Both the position numbers and the translations under genes were made by a program. The notes beneath the pieces were generated by a model. The model was not told where the DNA came from. It did no database searches and saw nothing but the letters and a program-made list of their open reading frames with translations. Below are positions 17,490 to 25,991 of a stretch of DNA of 64,000 nucleotides, one piece after another; within the stretch, counting starts at the first letter, position 1, and the number at the start of each line of letters is the position of its first letter. This stretch comes from Sporosarcina sp. Marseille-Q4063 (GTDB taxonomy: Bacteria; Bacillota; Bacilli; Bacillales_A; Planococcaceae): positions 434,001 through 498,000 of the forward strand of contig NZ_CP070502.1 of NCBI RefSeq assembly GCF_018309085.1, in the 5' to 3' direction.

Positions 17490-17602
17490 GATTGCACTTG
17501 TAGGCGCTTTGCTTGCACTCCAACAACTTTTGCTTGCACTTGAAAGTGATTTGATTGCACTTATGCGACATTTGCTTGCACTGAAACGACTTTGCTTGCA
17601 AG
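17490..17602 (+). repeat. 21-bp periodic array, core G(C/A)TTGCACT
   Basis: Six copies of a 9-base core, GCTTGCACT or GATTGCACT, start at 17490, 17511, 17532, 17553, 17574 and 17594 (last ends AAG). Spacing is 21, 21, 21, 21 and 20. The 12 bases between cores differ but usually end in TTT. It occupies the gap between lrgA and the opu terminator. Confidence 0.85.
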
Positions 17603-17614
17603 TCAAGACCTTCT

Positions 17615-17651
17615 ACCCGCGGGAAAGCATCCGCCCGACATGGACATCAAC
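17615..17651 (+). repeat. Dispersed repeat family A, copy 2 (fragment)
   Basis: A short right-end fragment (CGCGGGAAAGCATCCGCC ... ATCAAC) related to the copies near 1,870, 33,900 and 47,800. It directly follows the 21-bp array. Confidence 0.5.
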
Positions 17652-17656
17652 GGCCA

Positions 17657-17695
17657 AATAAAACAAGCACCCGAATAATGAACTATTCAGGTGCT
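17657..17695 (-). terminator. Terminator of the opu operon
   Basis: On the minus strand AGCACCTGAATA pairs with TATTCGGGTGCT, followed by TGTTTTATTT. Confidence 0.85.
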
Positions 17696-17703
17696 CGTTA
17701 ATA

Positions 17704-18936
17704 TTATTCTTCTGTAAGTTCTTTATCTAAATCTGTATCTTCACTAGAATCATCGCCATTATCTTCTATCAAACTAGCCAATACATGGACTCTTAAAATG
17801 ATTCCTTTAATAAGCCCTTCTTCATCAACAACCACAATTGGAAACTTTGAATCCAATACTTTCGGAATGATATCTTGAACATAATCTTCCGGCGACACTG
17901 TATTCACGTCACGCTGCATGACTTCCTCGATTGTTTTACGTTGTTTCAACCCTTCAATCGCATCATCGATCGTGACGATACCATGGAGGTGCCGCTTTCG
18001 GTCGGCGACGAAAACACTGGAAAGACCATTTTCTTGCATCGTTTTTATTGCCACGTTCAAGCCATCCTTAAGTGACAATAACCCATGAGGACGAATCATA
18101 ATATGTTCAGCCTGCAAGATTTTCGAACGATCAATATCGCGAATAAACTCGCTGATATATTGATTTGCAGGTTTTTCCAATATCTCTTCAGGTGTTCCGA
18201 CTTGTTCAACTTTACCGTCTTTCATGACAGCTACACGATCCCCGATTTTAAAGGCCTCGTTCACATCATGCGTAATAAAGACAATCGTTTTTTGCAAGCG
18301 GTTCTGCAAGTCGATCAATTCCAACTGCATTTCTCGTCTGATAAGTGGGTCAAGCGCGCTAAATGGCTCATCCATTAATAATATATCAGGGTCATTTGCC
18401 AAGGCCCGCGCAATTCCAACACGCTGTTGCATCCCGCCGGATAATTCGTCAGGATATTTATCTTCCCAACCTTTTAAACCGACTAACTCCAAATGATGTT
18501 GGGCGATTTTCTTTCGTTCTGCTTTGTCAATGCCTTTAATTTCAAGGCCATATTCTATATTGCTAATGATTGTACGATGGCTAAATAATCCGAAATGTTG
18601 AAAGACCATCGCAATTTTTTCTTGACGATATTTCTTTAATTGTTGCGAGTTGAATTTCGTAATGTCTTCGCCGTCTACGCGAATTGAGCCTGCCGTCGGT
18701 CGATTCAGCATATTTAGGCAGCGAATTAGTGTTGATTTACCACTACCGGAAAGGCCCATTATGACAAAAGTTTCGCCTTCCATAATGTCCATCGAGGCAT
18801 TATACACCCCTACGGTATGGCCCGTTTTCTTTAGAATATCTGTTTTTGACTCGCCTTTTTCAACCATCGGGATGATTCGCTTTGGTCGCGGACCGAATAT
18901 TTTAGATATGTTTTCTACCTTCATTTTAATTGTCAT
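17704..18936 (-). CDS. opuAA: Glycine betaine/proline ABC importer ATPase
   Basis: A 410-residue ATPase of the OpuA/ProV family. The Walker A is GLSGSGKST, the signature LSGGMQQRVGIARAL, the Walker B ILLMDEPFSALDP, and the H-loop ITHDV. Two CBS domains follow (about residues 275-395), which in OpuA sense ionic strength at the membrane. The C-terminus is acidic. It powers osmoprotectant uptake with OpuAB and OpuAC. Its start overlaps the end of opuAB by 4 bases. The gene order AC-AB-AA is the reverse of Bacillus subtilis AA-AB-AC. Confidence 0.93.
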   Translation of the reverse strand: MTIKMKVENISKIFGPRPKRIIPMVEKGESKTDILKKTGHTVGVYNASMDIMEGETFVIMGLSGSGKSTLIRCLNMLNRPTAGSIRVDGEDITKFNSQQLKKYRQEKIAMVFQHFGLFSHRTIISNIEYGLEIKGIDKAERKKIAQHHLELVGLKGWEDKYPDELSGGMQQRVGIARALANDPDILLMDEPFSALDPLIRREMQLELIDLQNRLQKTIVFITHDVNEAFKIGDRVAVMKDGKVEQVGTPEEILEKPANQYISEFIRDIDRSKILQAEHIMIRPHGLLSLKDGLNVAIKTMQENGLSSVFVADRKRHLHGIVTIDDAIEGLKQRKTIEEVMQRDVNTVSPEDYVQDIIPKVLDSKFPIVVVDEEGLIKGIILRVHVLASLIEDNGDDSSEDTDLDKELTEE

Positions 18937-19799
18937 GATGCATTCCCCCTCTGTTTCTGAAGACGGTCTGCAATCCCACCGGTAATCCGGTCAATAATTA
19001 TCGCTAAAAATACGATACTAATACCCGCTTCAAATCCTAATGAAATGTCGATACGGTTAATTGCATACAGGACCCGTTCACCAAGGCCCTGTGCACCAAC
19101 CATAGAACCTACAACCGCCATTGCAAGCGCCATCATAGTCGTTTGGTTAACGCCCGCCATAATCGTTGGAAGCGCTTGCGGCAATTGGACTTTAGTTAGC
19201 ATTTGCATTGTTGAAGAACCGAATGATTGAGCGGACTCAACAACTTCTTTATCTACATTTCGAATGGCTAATTCAGTCAATCTCATAACAGGAGGCATTG
19301 CATAAATGATCGTCGCAATCACTGCCGGCACGTTACCTAATGGGAAAAAGAAAATAACAGGAATTAAGTAAACGAAAGTTGGCATCGTTTGCATTGCATC
19401 AAGTATTGGACGCATGACGACTGATAAAATATTATTGAAAGCCATTAATACACCAAATGGAATTCCAATTGCTAGAGAGAGTATTACGGAGATTAATACG
19501 ATGGAAATAGTTGTCATCGTCTCTGCCCATAAATCAAATGAGCCAACTAAAAACATGAAAAACCCGAAGAGTAATCCACCCGATAAATTTGTGAAGTACC
19601 AGCCTAATAAAACTACTACAATGATCAGTACCCACCAAGGAACTGCCAGTAATGCCGACTCTAATCCTTTAATCGATGAAGATGTAAGGACGAATATGAA
19701 ATCAAAAAACGCTTGAAAATTTGCTGCTAAAAAATCGATAAATTTTTCTACTCCGTCACCTATTGGTATACGTAAATCAGGAAATTCTTTCATAAGCAT
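18933..19799 (-). CDS. opuAB: Glycine betaine/proline ABC importer permease
   Basis: A 288-residue permease with about six to seven helices and the ProW-type block VPAVIATIIYAMPPVMRLTELAIRNV shortened to its usual place near residues 150-175. It forms the membrane channel for betaine. The start at ATG 19799 is unusual: the Shine-Dalgarno GAGGTGA lies 24 bases upstream, with a perfect 7-bp hairpin in between that would shorten the effective spacing to about 7. The gene lies between opuAC and opuAA. Confidence 0.92.
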   Translation of the reverse strand: MLMKEFPDLRIPIGDGVEKFIDFLAANFQAFFDFIFVLTSSSIKGLESALLAVPWWVLIIVVVLLGWYFTNLSGGLLFGFFMFLVGSFDLWAETMTTISIVLISVILSLAIGIPFGVLMAFNNILSVVMRPILDAMQTMPTFVYLIPVIFFFPLGNVPAVIATIIYAMPPVMRLTELAIRNVDKEVVESAQSFGSSTMQMLTKVQLPQALPTIMAGVNQTTMMALAMAVVGSMVGAQGLGERVLYAINRIDISLGFEAGISIVFLAIIIDRITGGIADRLQKQRGNAS

Positions 19800-19800
19800 G

Positions 19801-19830
19801 GACTGCAGATTGCAGTCACTTTCTCACCTC
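19801..19830 (-). promoter_or_regulatory. Hairpin between Shine-Dalgarno and start codon of opuAB
   Basis: On the mRNA, GAGGTGA (19824-19830) is followed by six bases, the hairpin GACTGCA-ATC-TGCAGTC (19801-19817), one base, and then ATG 19799. Folded, the spacing becomes about 7 bases; unfolded it is 24. This would make the start codon usable only when the hairpin forms. Confidence 0.6.
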
Positions 19831-19847
19831 AAATAATAAATTAGATT

Positions 19848-19875
19848 GGAAAGTGAGTAATTTCACTCACTTTCC
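19848..19875 (-). promoter_or_regulatory. Stable hairpin between opuAC and opuAB
   Basis: A perfect 11-bp stem, GGAAAGTGAGT with ACTCACTTTCC, directly after opuAC and without a T run. Such hairpins usually protect the upstream message, giving more binding protein than permease. Confidence 0.65.
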
Positions 19876-19887
19876 TTACTTTTCATT

Positions 19888-20886
19888 TTATTTTATTGCT
19901 GTTTTCACTTTTTCTGCTACTTCATCTGAAACCCATTCCGTCCAGACGTCTTCATTCTCTTTCATCCACCATTTTGCAGTTTCGTCTGCGTCGGCTTCTG
20001 TTTCTTCCATATACTCAAGCATATCTTCTGTTAACGCGTTACTAGTTTTGTAGTTCTTTAAAAATTCGACGACATCTTCTGCTTGTGTTGCGAGATCTTT
20101 ATTTACCGCAATTACGACATCACTTGGCGCAAATTCTGTACCCTTATTTTCATTCCAGACAGCCTCGTCGTATGGGTTGTCCTCTAGCAGTGTTAAATCA
20201 TATTTAGCTGTAACCCATGTTGGTGACCAATAGTAACCAACCCATGGCTCGCCTTTTGAATAGGCGCCGACTAATGATGCAACAATCGCCGAGTCAGAAC
20301 CAGGCGCTAAGTAGTTGAACGTTTCATCTAATCCGTATGTTTCAACTTTCGTAGCTAAATGTTCACTGACGATCCAGCTGGATGGCCCGCCGATTATTCT
20401 GCCCTTGCTACTATCTTCAGGGTCTTGAAATAAATCAGCATACTTCGCTAAATCTTCAACTGTTTTAAGATCTGGAGCGATTGGTTCAATACCTCTTTCT
20501 TCATCGCCTTCGATTACATACGTCGGAACATATAGCCCCTGGGAATTGTCATCGAAGTTAGTTGATAAACTAAGAATTGTTTCCTTATCCAATGCTTTTT
20601 CATAAATCTCTTTCAGATTGTCAGTCCATACTTCCATATAAACGTTTACATCGCCCTTTTCCAGTGCTTGAAACGTTGCTGCGGATGTTCCATTTGTTTC
20701 ATCAGTATCGTAGCCATAACCTTCTTCTACGATGACACGAGCGATACTATTATGTACTCGGATGCTATCCCAACCTGCGTCAGCAAATTTAATGACATCA
20801 ATGCTATCCTTGCTTGTTCCCCCTCCACCACATGCTGAAAGTAGAACAACTAAACTAACTGTGAGTAATAGCGCGATTTTGCGCAT
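19888..20886 (-). CDS. opuAC: Glycine betaine-binding lipoprotein
   Basis: A 332-residue solute-binding protein of the OpuAC/ProX type. The lipobox LLSAC puts the anchoring Cys at residue 19, so it sits on the outer face of the membrane. The family region IKFADAGWDSIRVHNSIA and aromatic residues (GYYWSPTW) that can cage a quaternary amine are visible. ATG 20886 begins the signal peptide; an upstream in-frame start would put a charged extension before it. First gene of opuAC-AB-AA. Osmotic control is expected by family, but no operator is obvious. Confidence 0.9.
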   Translation of the reverse strand: MRKIALLLTVSLVVLLSACGGGGTSKDSIDVIKFADAGWDSIRVHNSIARVIVEEGYGYDTDETNGTSAATFQALEKGDVNVYMEVWTDNLKEIYEKALDKETILSLSTNFDDNSQGLYVPTYVIEGDEERGIEPIAPDLKTVEDLAKYADLFQDPEDSSKGRIIGGPSSWIVSEHLATKVETYGLDETFNYLAPGSDSAIVASLVGAYSKGEPWVGYYWSPTWVTAKYDLTLLEDNPYDEAVWNENKGTEFAPSDVVIAVNKDLATQAEDVVEFLKNYKTSNALTEDMLEYMEETEADADETAKWWMKENEDVWTEWVSDEVAEKVKTAIK

Positions 20887-21133
20887 AACAAATCCAAACC
20901 CCTTTTTATTTTTATTCCGAAACAATGACTGAACAATGACCTCCTCTATTAATCTTGTAATCATTGAATCAGCTATGTTTTTCATCCTACCAGACTATAA
21001 AATGCATAGCAAACCGCGACAAGACTGACTTTTATGAAAAACGTCCAACAAAACGCATAGTCATCGGTACTACCTCTATACCTACATTGGTGAAAATTAA
21101 TCAAACTTTTTTAAAACATTATTATATTTCACA

Positions 21134-21166
21134 GTAAAAAACCTTCATTTTATTAAAAATGAAGGT
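21134..21166 (-). terminator. Terminator of tcdA
   Basis: AACCTTCATTTT pairs with AAAATGAAGGTT; TTTTTT follows on the minus strand. Confidence 0.9.
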
Positions 21167-21179
21167 TAGTAAACTGGTA

Positions 21180-21947
21180 TTATACTTTATCCTTTACACG
21201 CTGAATTGGAATATCTGCAACAATGTCGTTCATGACCCAACTCGCGCAAACAAGTCCTGCGACCGAAGGGACAAATGCATTTGAAGCGGGCGGCATTTCA
21301 GCTTTACGAATCTCCGCATCTGGTTTCCCGACGGTTTCAACAACTTCTTCTCGAATCACTACTGGACTTTCATCTGTAAATACAACTGGTAGTCCCTTGT
21401 ATATCCCAGCTTTTCGCAAACGCAGTCGAATAACTTTTGCTAAAGGATCGGTATGCGTTTTGGAAATGTCAGCGATTTGCAATCGTGTTGGATCCATTTT
21501 GTTTGCGACACCCATGCAAGCGATTATTTTAATATTTCTTTCGATACATTGCTGTGCAAGATGTATTTTATAACTGATAGTATCTGAAGCATCAATGACA
21601 TAATCAGGTTTATAACTAAAAAACGTATCAGCTGTTTCTTCCGTGTAAAACATTTGAAGTGAAATGACTTCGCAGTCTTTATTTATATCAGCGATTCTTT
21701 CTTTCATAACTTCAGTCTTCGAACGTCCTACTGTCGAAAGATAAGCTACAAGTTGCCGATTCACGTTCGTGATATCAACATCGTCTTTATCCACTAGGAT
21801 TATGCGCCCAATCCCGCTTCTTGCACAAGCTTCAGCGGCAAAAGAACCCACGCCGCCTACGCCTAAAATGGCGACTGTCGTATCCCGCATGCGCTCGACG
21901 CCTTCTTGTCCAATGGCTAATTCATTTCGTGAAAATTGATGCAACAA
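21180..21947 (-). CDS. tcdA: tRNA threonylcarbamoyladenosine dehydratase
   Basis: A 255-residue E1-like enzyme (TcdA/CsdL, YrvM in Bacillus). The ATP-binding ILGVGGVGSFAAEACARSG is at residues 28-46 with the acidic LVDKDDVDITNVNRQ after it. The YKIHLAQQCIERNI region and PPASNAFVPSVAG are also family-typical. It cyclises the t6A base at tRNA position 37 to ct6A. It stands next to aspS with the 6S RNA gene between them, as in Bacillus subtilis. Confidence 0.92.
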   Translation of the reverse strand: MLHQFSRNELAIGQEGVERMRDTTVAILGVGGVGSFAAEACARSGIGRIILVDKDDVDITNVNRQLVAYLSTVGRSKTEVMKERIADINKDCEVISLQMFYTEETADTFFSYKPDYVIDASDTISYKIHLAQQCIERNIKIIACMGVANKMDPTRLQIADISKTHTDPLAKVIRLRLRKAGIYKGLPVVFTDESPVVIREEVVETVGKPDAEIRKAEMPPASNAFVPSVAGLVCASWVMNDIVADIPIQRVKDKV

Positions 21948-22003
21948 AAGTAATTCCGCCCTTCTATAAATAAGAAATTATATAGTAAAATTAATTTTCG
22001 CCA

Positions 22004-22241
22004 AGAAAAAACCTCTCCGCAATATCACCAGAGAGGATTAAGTTCTTCAAAAGGACGAATCCCAAATATGCCGTCTTTGAAGATATCGTTTTGAGCCCGC
22101 ACTCGGCAGGTGGGTGTCCTATCCAACTGTTTTGACGTCCCCTGAGAGGCGTGTCATCCGAATTGGAATGTGAACTCCCTACGATAGAAATGTTCGGTCA
22201 AAACTTAAAGGTCAAATAACGAACACTTCAGGATTCGTATT
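22004..22241 (-). ncRNA. ssrS: 6S RNA (RNA polymerase-binding regulator)
   Basis: Position between aspS and tcdA is that of Bacillus bsrA. On the minus strand the ends pair (ACGAATCC with GGATTCGT) to close a long rod. The AAGTTTTGACCGAAC and GGGACGTC blocks resemble Bacillus 6S-1 as I remember it. A promoter TTGAAC - 17 bases - TAATCT lies just upstream. A terminator (CCTCTC/GAGAGG plus T run) ends it near 22004. Its role is to sequester the vegetative RNA polymerase. Mature ends are estimates. Confidence 0.85.
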
Positions 22242-22247
22242 AATGTA

Positions 22248-22276
22248 AGATTACCATACTTTATAAAAGAGTTCAA
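22248..22276 (-). promoter_or_regulatory. Promoter of the 6S RNA gene
   Basis: On the minus strand, -35 TTGAAC (22276-22271) and -10 TAATCT (22253-22248) are separated by exactly 17 bases, a good vegetative promoter. The transcript would start near 22241. Confidence 0.8.
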
Positions 22277-22325
22277 TCATTTTACTAGATTAATTTTTTA
22301 CTAACGTAGGAATAATTTTGAATCA

Positions 22326-24086
22326 TTACTTTTTAACAGTCTTTATACCAAGTTCCGCGAGTTGACTATCATCCACGCTATCCGGTGCTGCCGTTAATAA
22401 ATCGCTCGCACTCGCTGTTTTAGGGAATGCGATTGTATCTCTTAAGTTCGTCGCGCCAGACAAAATCATTACAATCCGGTCAAGTCCGAATGCGATTCCA
22501 CCATGAGGAGGCGTTCCAAACTCAAATGCATCTAACAAGAAGCCAAATTGTTCTCTAGCAGCCTCTTCCGTAAATCCAAGCGCTTTGAACATTTTCTCCT
22601 GGAGTTCGCGTTGATAAATGCGCAGCGATCCCCCGCCTAGTTCATAACCGTTTAAGACAAGGTCATAAGCTTGCGCTTTCACTTGGCCCGGGTTACTTTC
22701 TAATTCTTCTTCATTTGCCGGCATCGTGAACGGATGGTGCGCCGCATAATAACGACCTTCATCTTCGTTATACTCAAACAATGGCCACTCTGTCACCCAA
22801 AGGAAATTGAATTTGGACTCATCGATAAGACCGCGTTCTTTCCCGATTTTAACGCGGAGCGCGCCTAAAGCATCCGCAACGACATTCTTTTTATCGGCGA
22901 CGAATAAAAGGAGATCGCCGGCTTCTGCGTTTGCCGCTTGTTGCAATGAATTTGCTAACTCGCCTTCGAAAAATCTTGCGATCGGTCCTGTAAGACCTTC
23001 TTCAGTCACTTTCAACCAAGCAAGACCTTTCGCTCCGTATAATGCCGCATATTCACCTAACCCGTCAATGTCTTTACGGGAATAATTATCCGCACCATTT
23101 TTCACATTAATAAGCTTTACTTGTCCGCCTGATTCAACCGTCCCGCTAAACACTTTAAACGGCGCATCTTTAACAACTTCAGAAACGTCCGTTAATTCCA
23201 TCTCAAAACGTGTGTCCGGCTTATCAGAACCGTATCTAGCCATCGCTTCATCGTATGGTATCCGTTTAAAAGGAGTTTCTATATCAATTCCTTTAACGTC
23301 CTTCATCACTTTTTTCATTAGTCGTTCATTCAATTCAATAATTTCTTCAATCGACATGAAACTCATTTCCATATCGATTTGCGTAAATTCCGGTTGACGA
23401 TCTGCACGTAAATCCTCATCCCGGAAACAGCGTGCAATTTGGTAATAGCGGTCGAATCCAGAAACCATTAGCATCTGCTTAAATAACTGCGGAGATTGTG
23501 GCAGTGCGTAAAACTCTCCCTCATGGACCCTGCTTGGAACTAAATAGTCTCTTGCTCCTTCAGGCGTCGATTTAGTTAAAATCGGCGTTTCCACTTCTAG
23601 AAATCCTTCATCGTCCAAGAAATTACGAACAGTCCGCGTAATATCAGAGCGCATTCTAAATGTACGTGCCAGTTTTGGACGACGTAAATCTAAATAGCGA
23701 TATTTTAATCGAACTTCTTCGCTTACATCTGTCTCATCTTCAATTTGGAATATTGGTGTTTTTGCCTGATTAATAATCGTGACTTCGTTTACTTTAATTT
23801 CAATGGAACCTGTTTTCATGTTCGGGTTCTTTTGTTTTTCTTCCCGCGCAATTACTTCCCCGATAACGCTTAGCACATATTCACTACGAATTGTTTCAGC
23901 GATTTCAAGCGCTTCTTGTGAAAACGTCGGGTTGAATACCACTTGAACAACTCCAGAGCGGTCCCGTAGATCAATGAAAATCAATCCACCAAGATCACGT
24001 CTAATCTGCACCCATCCCTTTAATGTTACTTTGTTACCTATATCCTGTTCTGTTACTTCTCCGCAATAATGTGTTCGTTGTTGCAT
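22326..24086 (-). CDS. aspS: Aspartyl-tRNA synthetase
   Basis: A 586-residue class II synthetase of bacterial AspRS size. It has an OB-fold anticodon domain at the N-terminus and motif 2 ([17 protein letters not shown]). A GAD insertion sits at about 290-410, and motif 3 is [13 protein letters not shown]. It charges tRNA-Asp in the cytosol. ATG 24086 is chosen because AAGGCGG lies 9 bases upstream; ATG 24095 overlaps that site. It follows hisS by 25 bases, and both are likely read from the T-box leader. Whether it is AspRS or AspRS/AsnRS (non-discriminating) cannot be told here. Confidence 0.95.
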   Translation of the reverse strand: MQQRTHYCGEVTEQDIGNKVTLKGWVQIRRDLGGLIFIDLRDRSGVVQVVFNPTFSQEALEIAETIRSEYVLSVIGEVIAREEKQKNPNMKTGSIEIKVNEVTIINQAKTPIFQIEDETDVSEEVRLKYRYLDLRRPKLARTFRMRSDITRTVRNFLDDEGFLEVETPILTKSTPEGARDYLVPSRVHEGEFYALPQSPQLFKQMLMVSGFDRYYQIARCFRDEDLRADRQPEFTQIDMEMSFMSIEEIIELNERLMKKVMKDVKGIDIETPFKRIPYDEAMARYGSDKPDTRFEMELTDVSEVVKDAPFKVFSGTVESGGQVKLINVKNGADNYSRKDIDGLGEYAALYGAKGLAWLKVTEEGLTGPIARFFEGELANSLQQAANAEAGDLLLFVADKKNVVADALGALRVKIGKERGLIDESKFNFLWVTEWPLFEYNEDEGRYYAAHHPFTMPANEEELESNPGQVKAQAYDLVLNGYELGGGSLRIYQRELQEKMFKALGFTEEAAREQFGFLLDAFEFGTPPHGGIAFGLDRIVMILSGATNLRDTIAFPKTASASDLLTAAPDSVDDSQLAELGIKTVKK

Positions 24087-24111
24087 GACCGTCATCCGCC
24101 TTCCATTAACT

Positions 24112-25386
24112 TTAAACTTTTAGAATTTCATTTAACTTTTCCACTAATTCCCCAGTAGCTACCTTTTCTTGAGAACGATCAGCCATATTCCGAAGCATGA
24201 CTACATTTTCAGTAACTTCGTTTTCACCAATGACAATAACTGTTTTCGCATTAAGCCGATCCGCTGATTTCATTTGCGCTTTCATTTTCCGTCCTAAATA
24301 ATCCGTATCGGAACGAATTCCAGCTGCTCTTAATTGACTGAGCAGTTTAACGCCAACGCGTTTCGCTTCATCTCCCATCGTCACGACATAAACGTCAAGC
24401 GCTGACTCTTCATCAAATGATTTACCTTCCGCTTCAAGTGCAAGAAGAAGACGTTCAATACTCATCGCAAAGCCTATGCCCGGCGCTGAAGGTCCGCCAA
24501 TGTCTTCTGCCAGCCCGTTGTATCTCCCGCCGCCGCATAGGGTCGTGATCGCACCAAAGCCCGCTGATGTGCTCATGATTTCAAATGCCGTATGATTGTA
24601 ATAATCGAGTCCGCGAACTAAAGTTACGTCAACTTCGTAATCGATGTCTGCATCATCCAAATAACTTAATACGTCCTTGAAATAAGTAGCTGATTCATCA
24701 TTTAAATAATCTGCAAGTGAAGGAGCAGAAGCAATGAGCGGATTTTCCGCATCAACTTTACAGTCCAAAATCCGAAGCGGGTTGTTTTCTAGTCTTGACT
24801 TACAATCCGAACAAAATTCTTCAATATGTGGATTAAAATGTGCAATCAGCGCTTTTTTATGTGAAGCTCTGCATTCTGTATCCCCAAGCGAATTTATCAC
24901 CAGTTTTAATTCTGTTAATCCAGCACGTTTATAAACATCCAACGCCAATGCAATCACTTCAGCATCAATAGCTGGATCATTACTTCCAATTGCCTCAACT
25001 CCAAATTGGACAAATTGGCGATACCTGCCTGCTTGTTGACGTTCATAGCGGAACATGGGTCCTGTGTAAAATAGTTTTACAGGTTGGTCTGGATATCCAA
25101 ACATTTTATGTTCAACGTAAGAACGAACAACCGGTGCAGTTCCTTCAGGCCGTAACGTCATCGAACGATTTCCTCGGTCTGTAAATGTATACATTTCTTT
25201 TTGAACAACATCTGTTGTTTCACCTACCAAGCGTTGGAACAACTCCGTTTGTTCAAACATTGGCGTACGGATTTCTTGATACCGGTAAGCTTCACATACC
25301 TCATTAATAAGTTTTTCGACTTTTTGCCATTTCCAAGTTTCAGACGGCAAAATATCCTGTGTTCCTCTTGGCACTTTAAAATTCAT
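24112..25386 (-). CDS. hisS: Histidyl-tRNA synthetase
   Basis: A 424-residue class II synthetase. The family N-terminus is [12 protein letters not shown]. Motif 2 ([15 protein letters not shown]), the HisRS-specific [15 protein letters not shown] and GGGRYNGL, and a C-terminal anticodon domain are present. ATG 25386 follows AAAGGAG at proper spacing. It is transcribed through a 200-base leader that follows a T-box terminator, so expression should rise when the cognate tRNA is uncharged. aspS is downstream in the same operon. Confidence 0.95.
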   Translation of the reverse strand: MNFKVPRGTQDILPSETWKWQKVEKLINEVCEAYRYQEIRTPMFEQTELFQRLVGETTDVVQKEMYTFTDRGNRSMTLRPEGTAPVVRSYVEHKMFGYPDQPVKLFYTGPMFRYERQQAGRYRQFVQFGVEAIGSNDPAIDAEVIALALDVYKRAGLTELKLVINSLGDTECRASHKKALIAHFNPHIEEFCSDCKSRLENNPLRILDCKVDAENPLIASAPSLADYLNDESATYFKDVLSYLDDADIDYEVDVTLVRGLDYYNHTAFEIMSTSAGFGAITTLCGGGRYNGLAEDIGGPSAPGIGFAMSIERLLLALEAEGKSFDEESALDVYVVTMGDEAKRVGVKLLSQLRAAGIRSDTDYLGRKMKAQMKSADRLNAKTVIVIGENEVTENVVMLRNMADRSQEKVATGELVEKLNEILKV

Positions 25387-25420
25387 TAATATTCTCCTTT
25401 CGAAATTAACCAAATGCGCA

Positions 25421-25558
25421 GGGCGCCCGCTTAGCCCCGATTAGGAAGAATGCAGTTCAATTCTTCCCGGCTGGAGGGCTTGAACGAAAGGCGCTCTTTG
25501 CCTTTTGCTTCAAGACCGAAGCGACCTCGAGGGGCTGGCGCCCGGAGCTAGACGTCAC
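25421..25558. repeat. Structured intergenic element B in the hisS leader
   Basis: A GC-rich block whose ends pair (GGGCGCC...AGCCCC with GGGGCT...GGCGCCC) around an interior with a second palindrome (GAAGAATGCAG/CAATTCTTC). It ends in GGAGCTAGACGTCAC. It resembles short dispersed repeats of Bacillus-group genomes. It lies between the T-box terminator and the hisS ribosome site, so it is part of the message when the riboswitch reads through. Confidence 0.5.
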
Positions 25559-25591
25559 AAAATATGAAATACATCTATATTATTAACTAAA

Positions 25592-25870
25592 ACAAAAAAG
25601 ACCCCCATCCCTTGCATTATGCAAGGGACGAGAGCCTTTATAGCTTCCGCGGTTCCACCCTAATTGGCACATTAAGTGCCCACTCGTAGATCGGATAACG
25701 GTCGATTTCCGTCTTTACCTACTGAAGTAGCATTGTTCGGTAAAGAACCTCGGTGGTGTTGTTCACTGCATTCGTTTGTAGGATGGATTTCAGCCACGTC
25801 CGTCCCTCTCTAGTCAAACAGCCATACAATTACTTTCCACGTCAAAAGTAAATTTATTGTTAGATACTCA
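25592..25870 (-). promoter_or_regulatory. T-box riboswitch upstream of hisS-aspS
   Basis: The minus strand carries the T-box core AGGGTGGAACCGCG (25661-25648) that pairs with an uncharged tRNA end. Terminator CCCTTGCAT/ATGCAAGGG with TTTTTT follows at 25593-25628. A long 5' stem-I region includes GAACAACACCACC (25752-25764), which may hold the specifier. A CAC (His) triplet is present there, but AAC also fits, so the specifier is not settled. TTGACA near 25900 may be the -35. The tRNA type is inferred from the genes controlled. Confidence 0.92.
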
Positions 25871-25928
25871 TTAGGTTAATGATTATAGCTTGCTATGTCA
25901 ACCCTTTCGCAATAATTGTAGTTTTTTG

Positions 25929-25957
25929 TTAACATTTACCTTATACTAGATTATAAT
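25929..25957 (+). promoter_or_regulatory. Promoter of the amidase gene
   Basis: TTAACA (25929-25934) and TATAAT (25952-25957) are separated by 17 bases, followed by the amidase ribosome site AGAGGAG. It is divergent from the T-box leader. Confidence 0.7.
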
Positions 25958-25991
25958 AGCTATTACTAGATTATAAGAGGAGATGATGATT

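Noticed and set aside
17490..17602. CRISPR array
   Set aside because: The repeated part is only about 9 bases and the period 21. Repeats are imperfect, spacers are too short, and no cas gene is present.
17415..17661. Open reading frames on both strands across the lrgA-opu gap with a seven-residue repeating pattern
   Set aside because: The pattern comes from the 21-bp DNA array. No ribosome site, and equally open on both strands.
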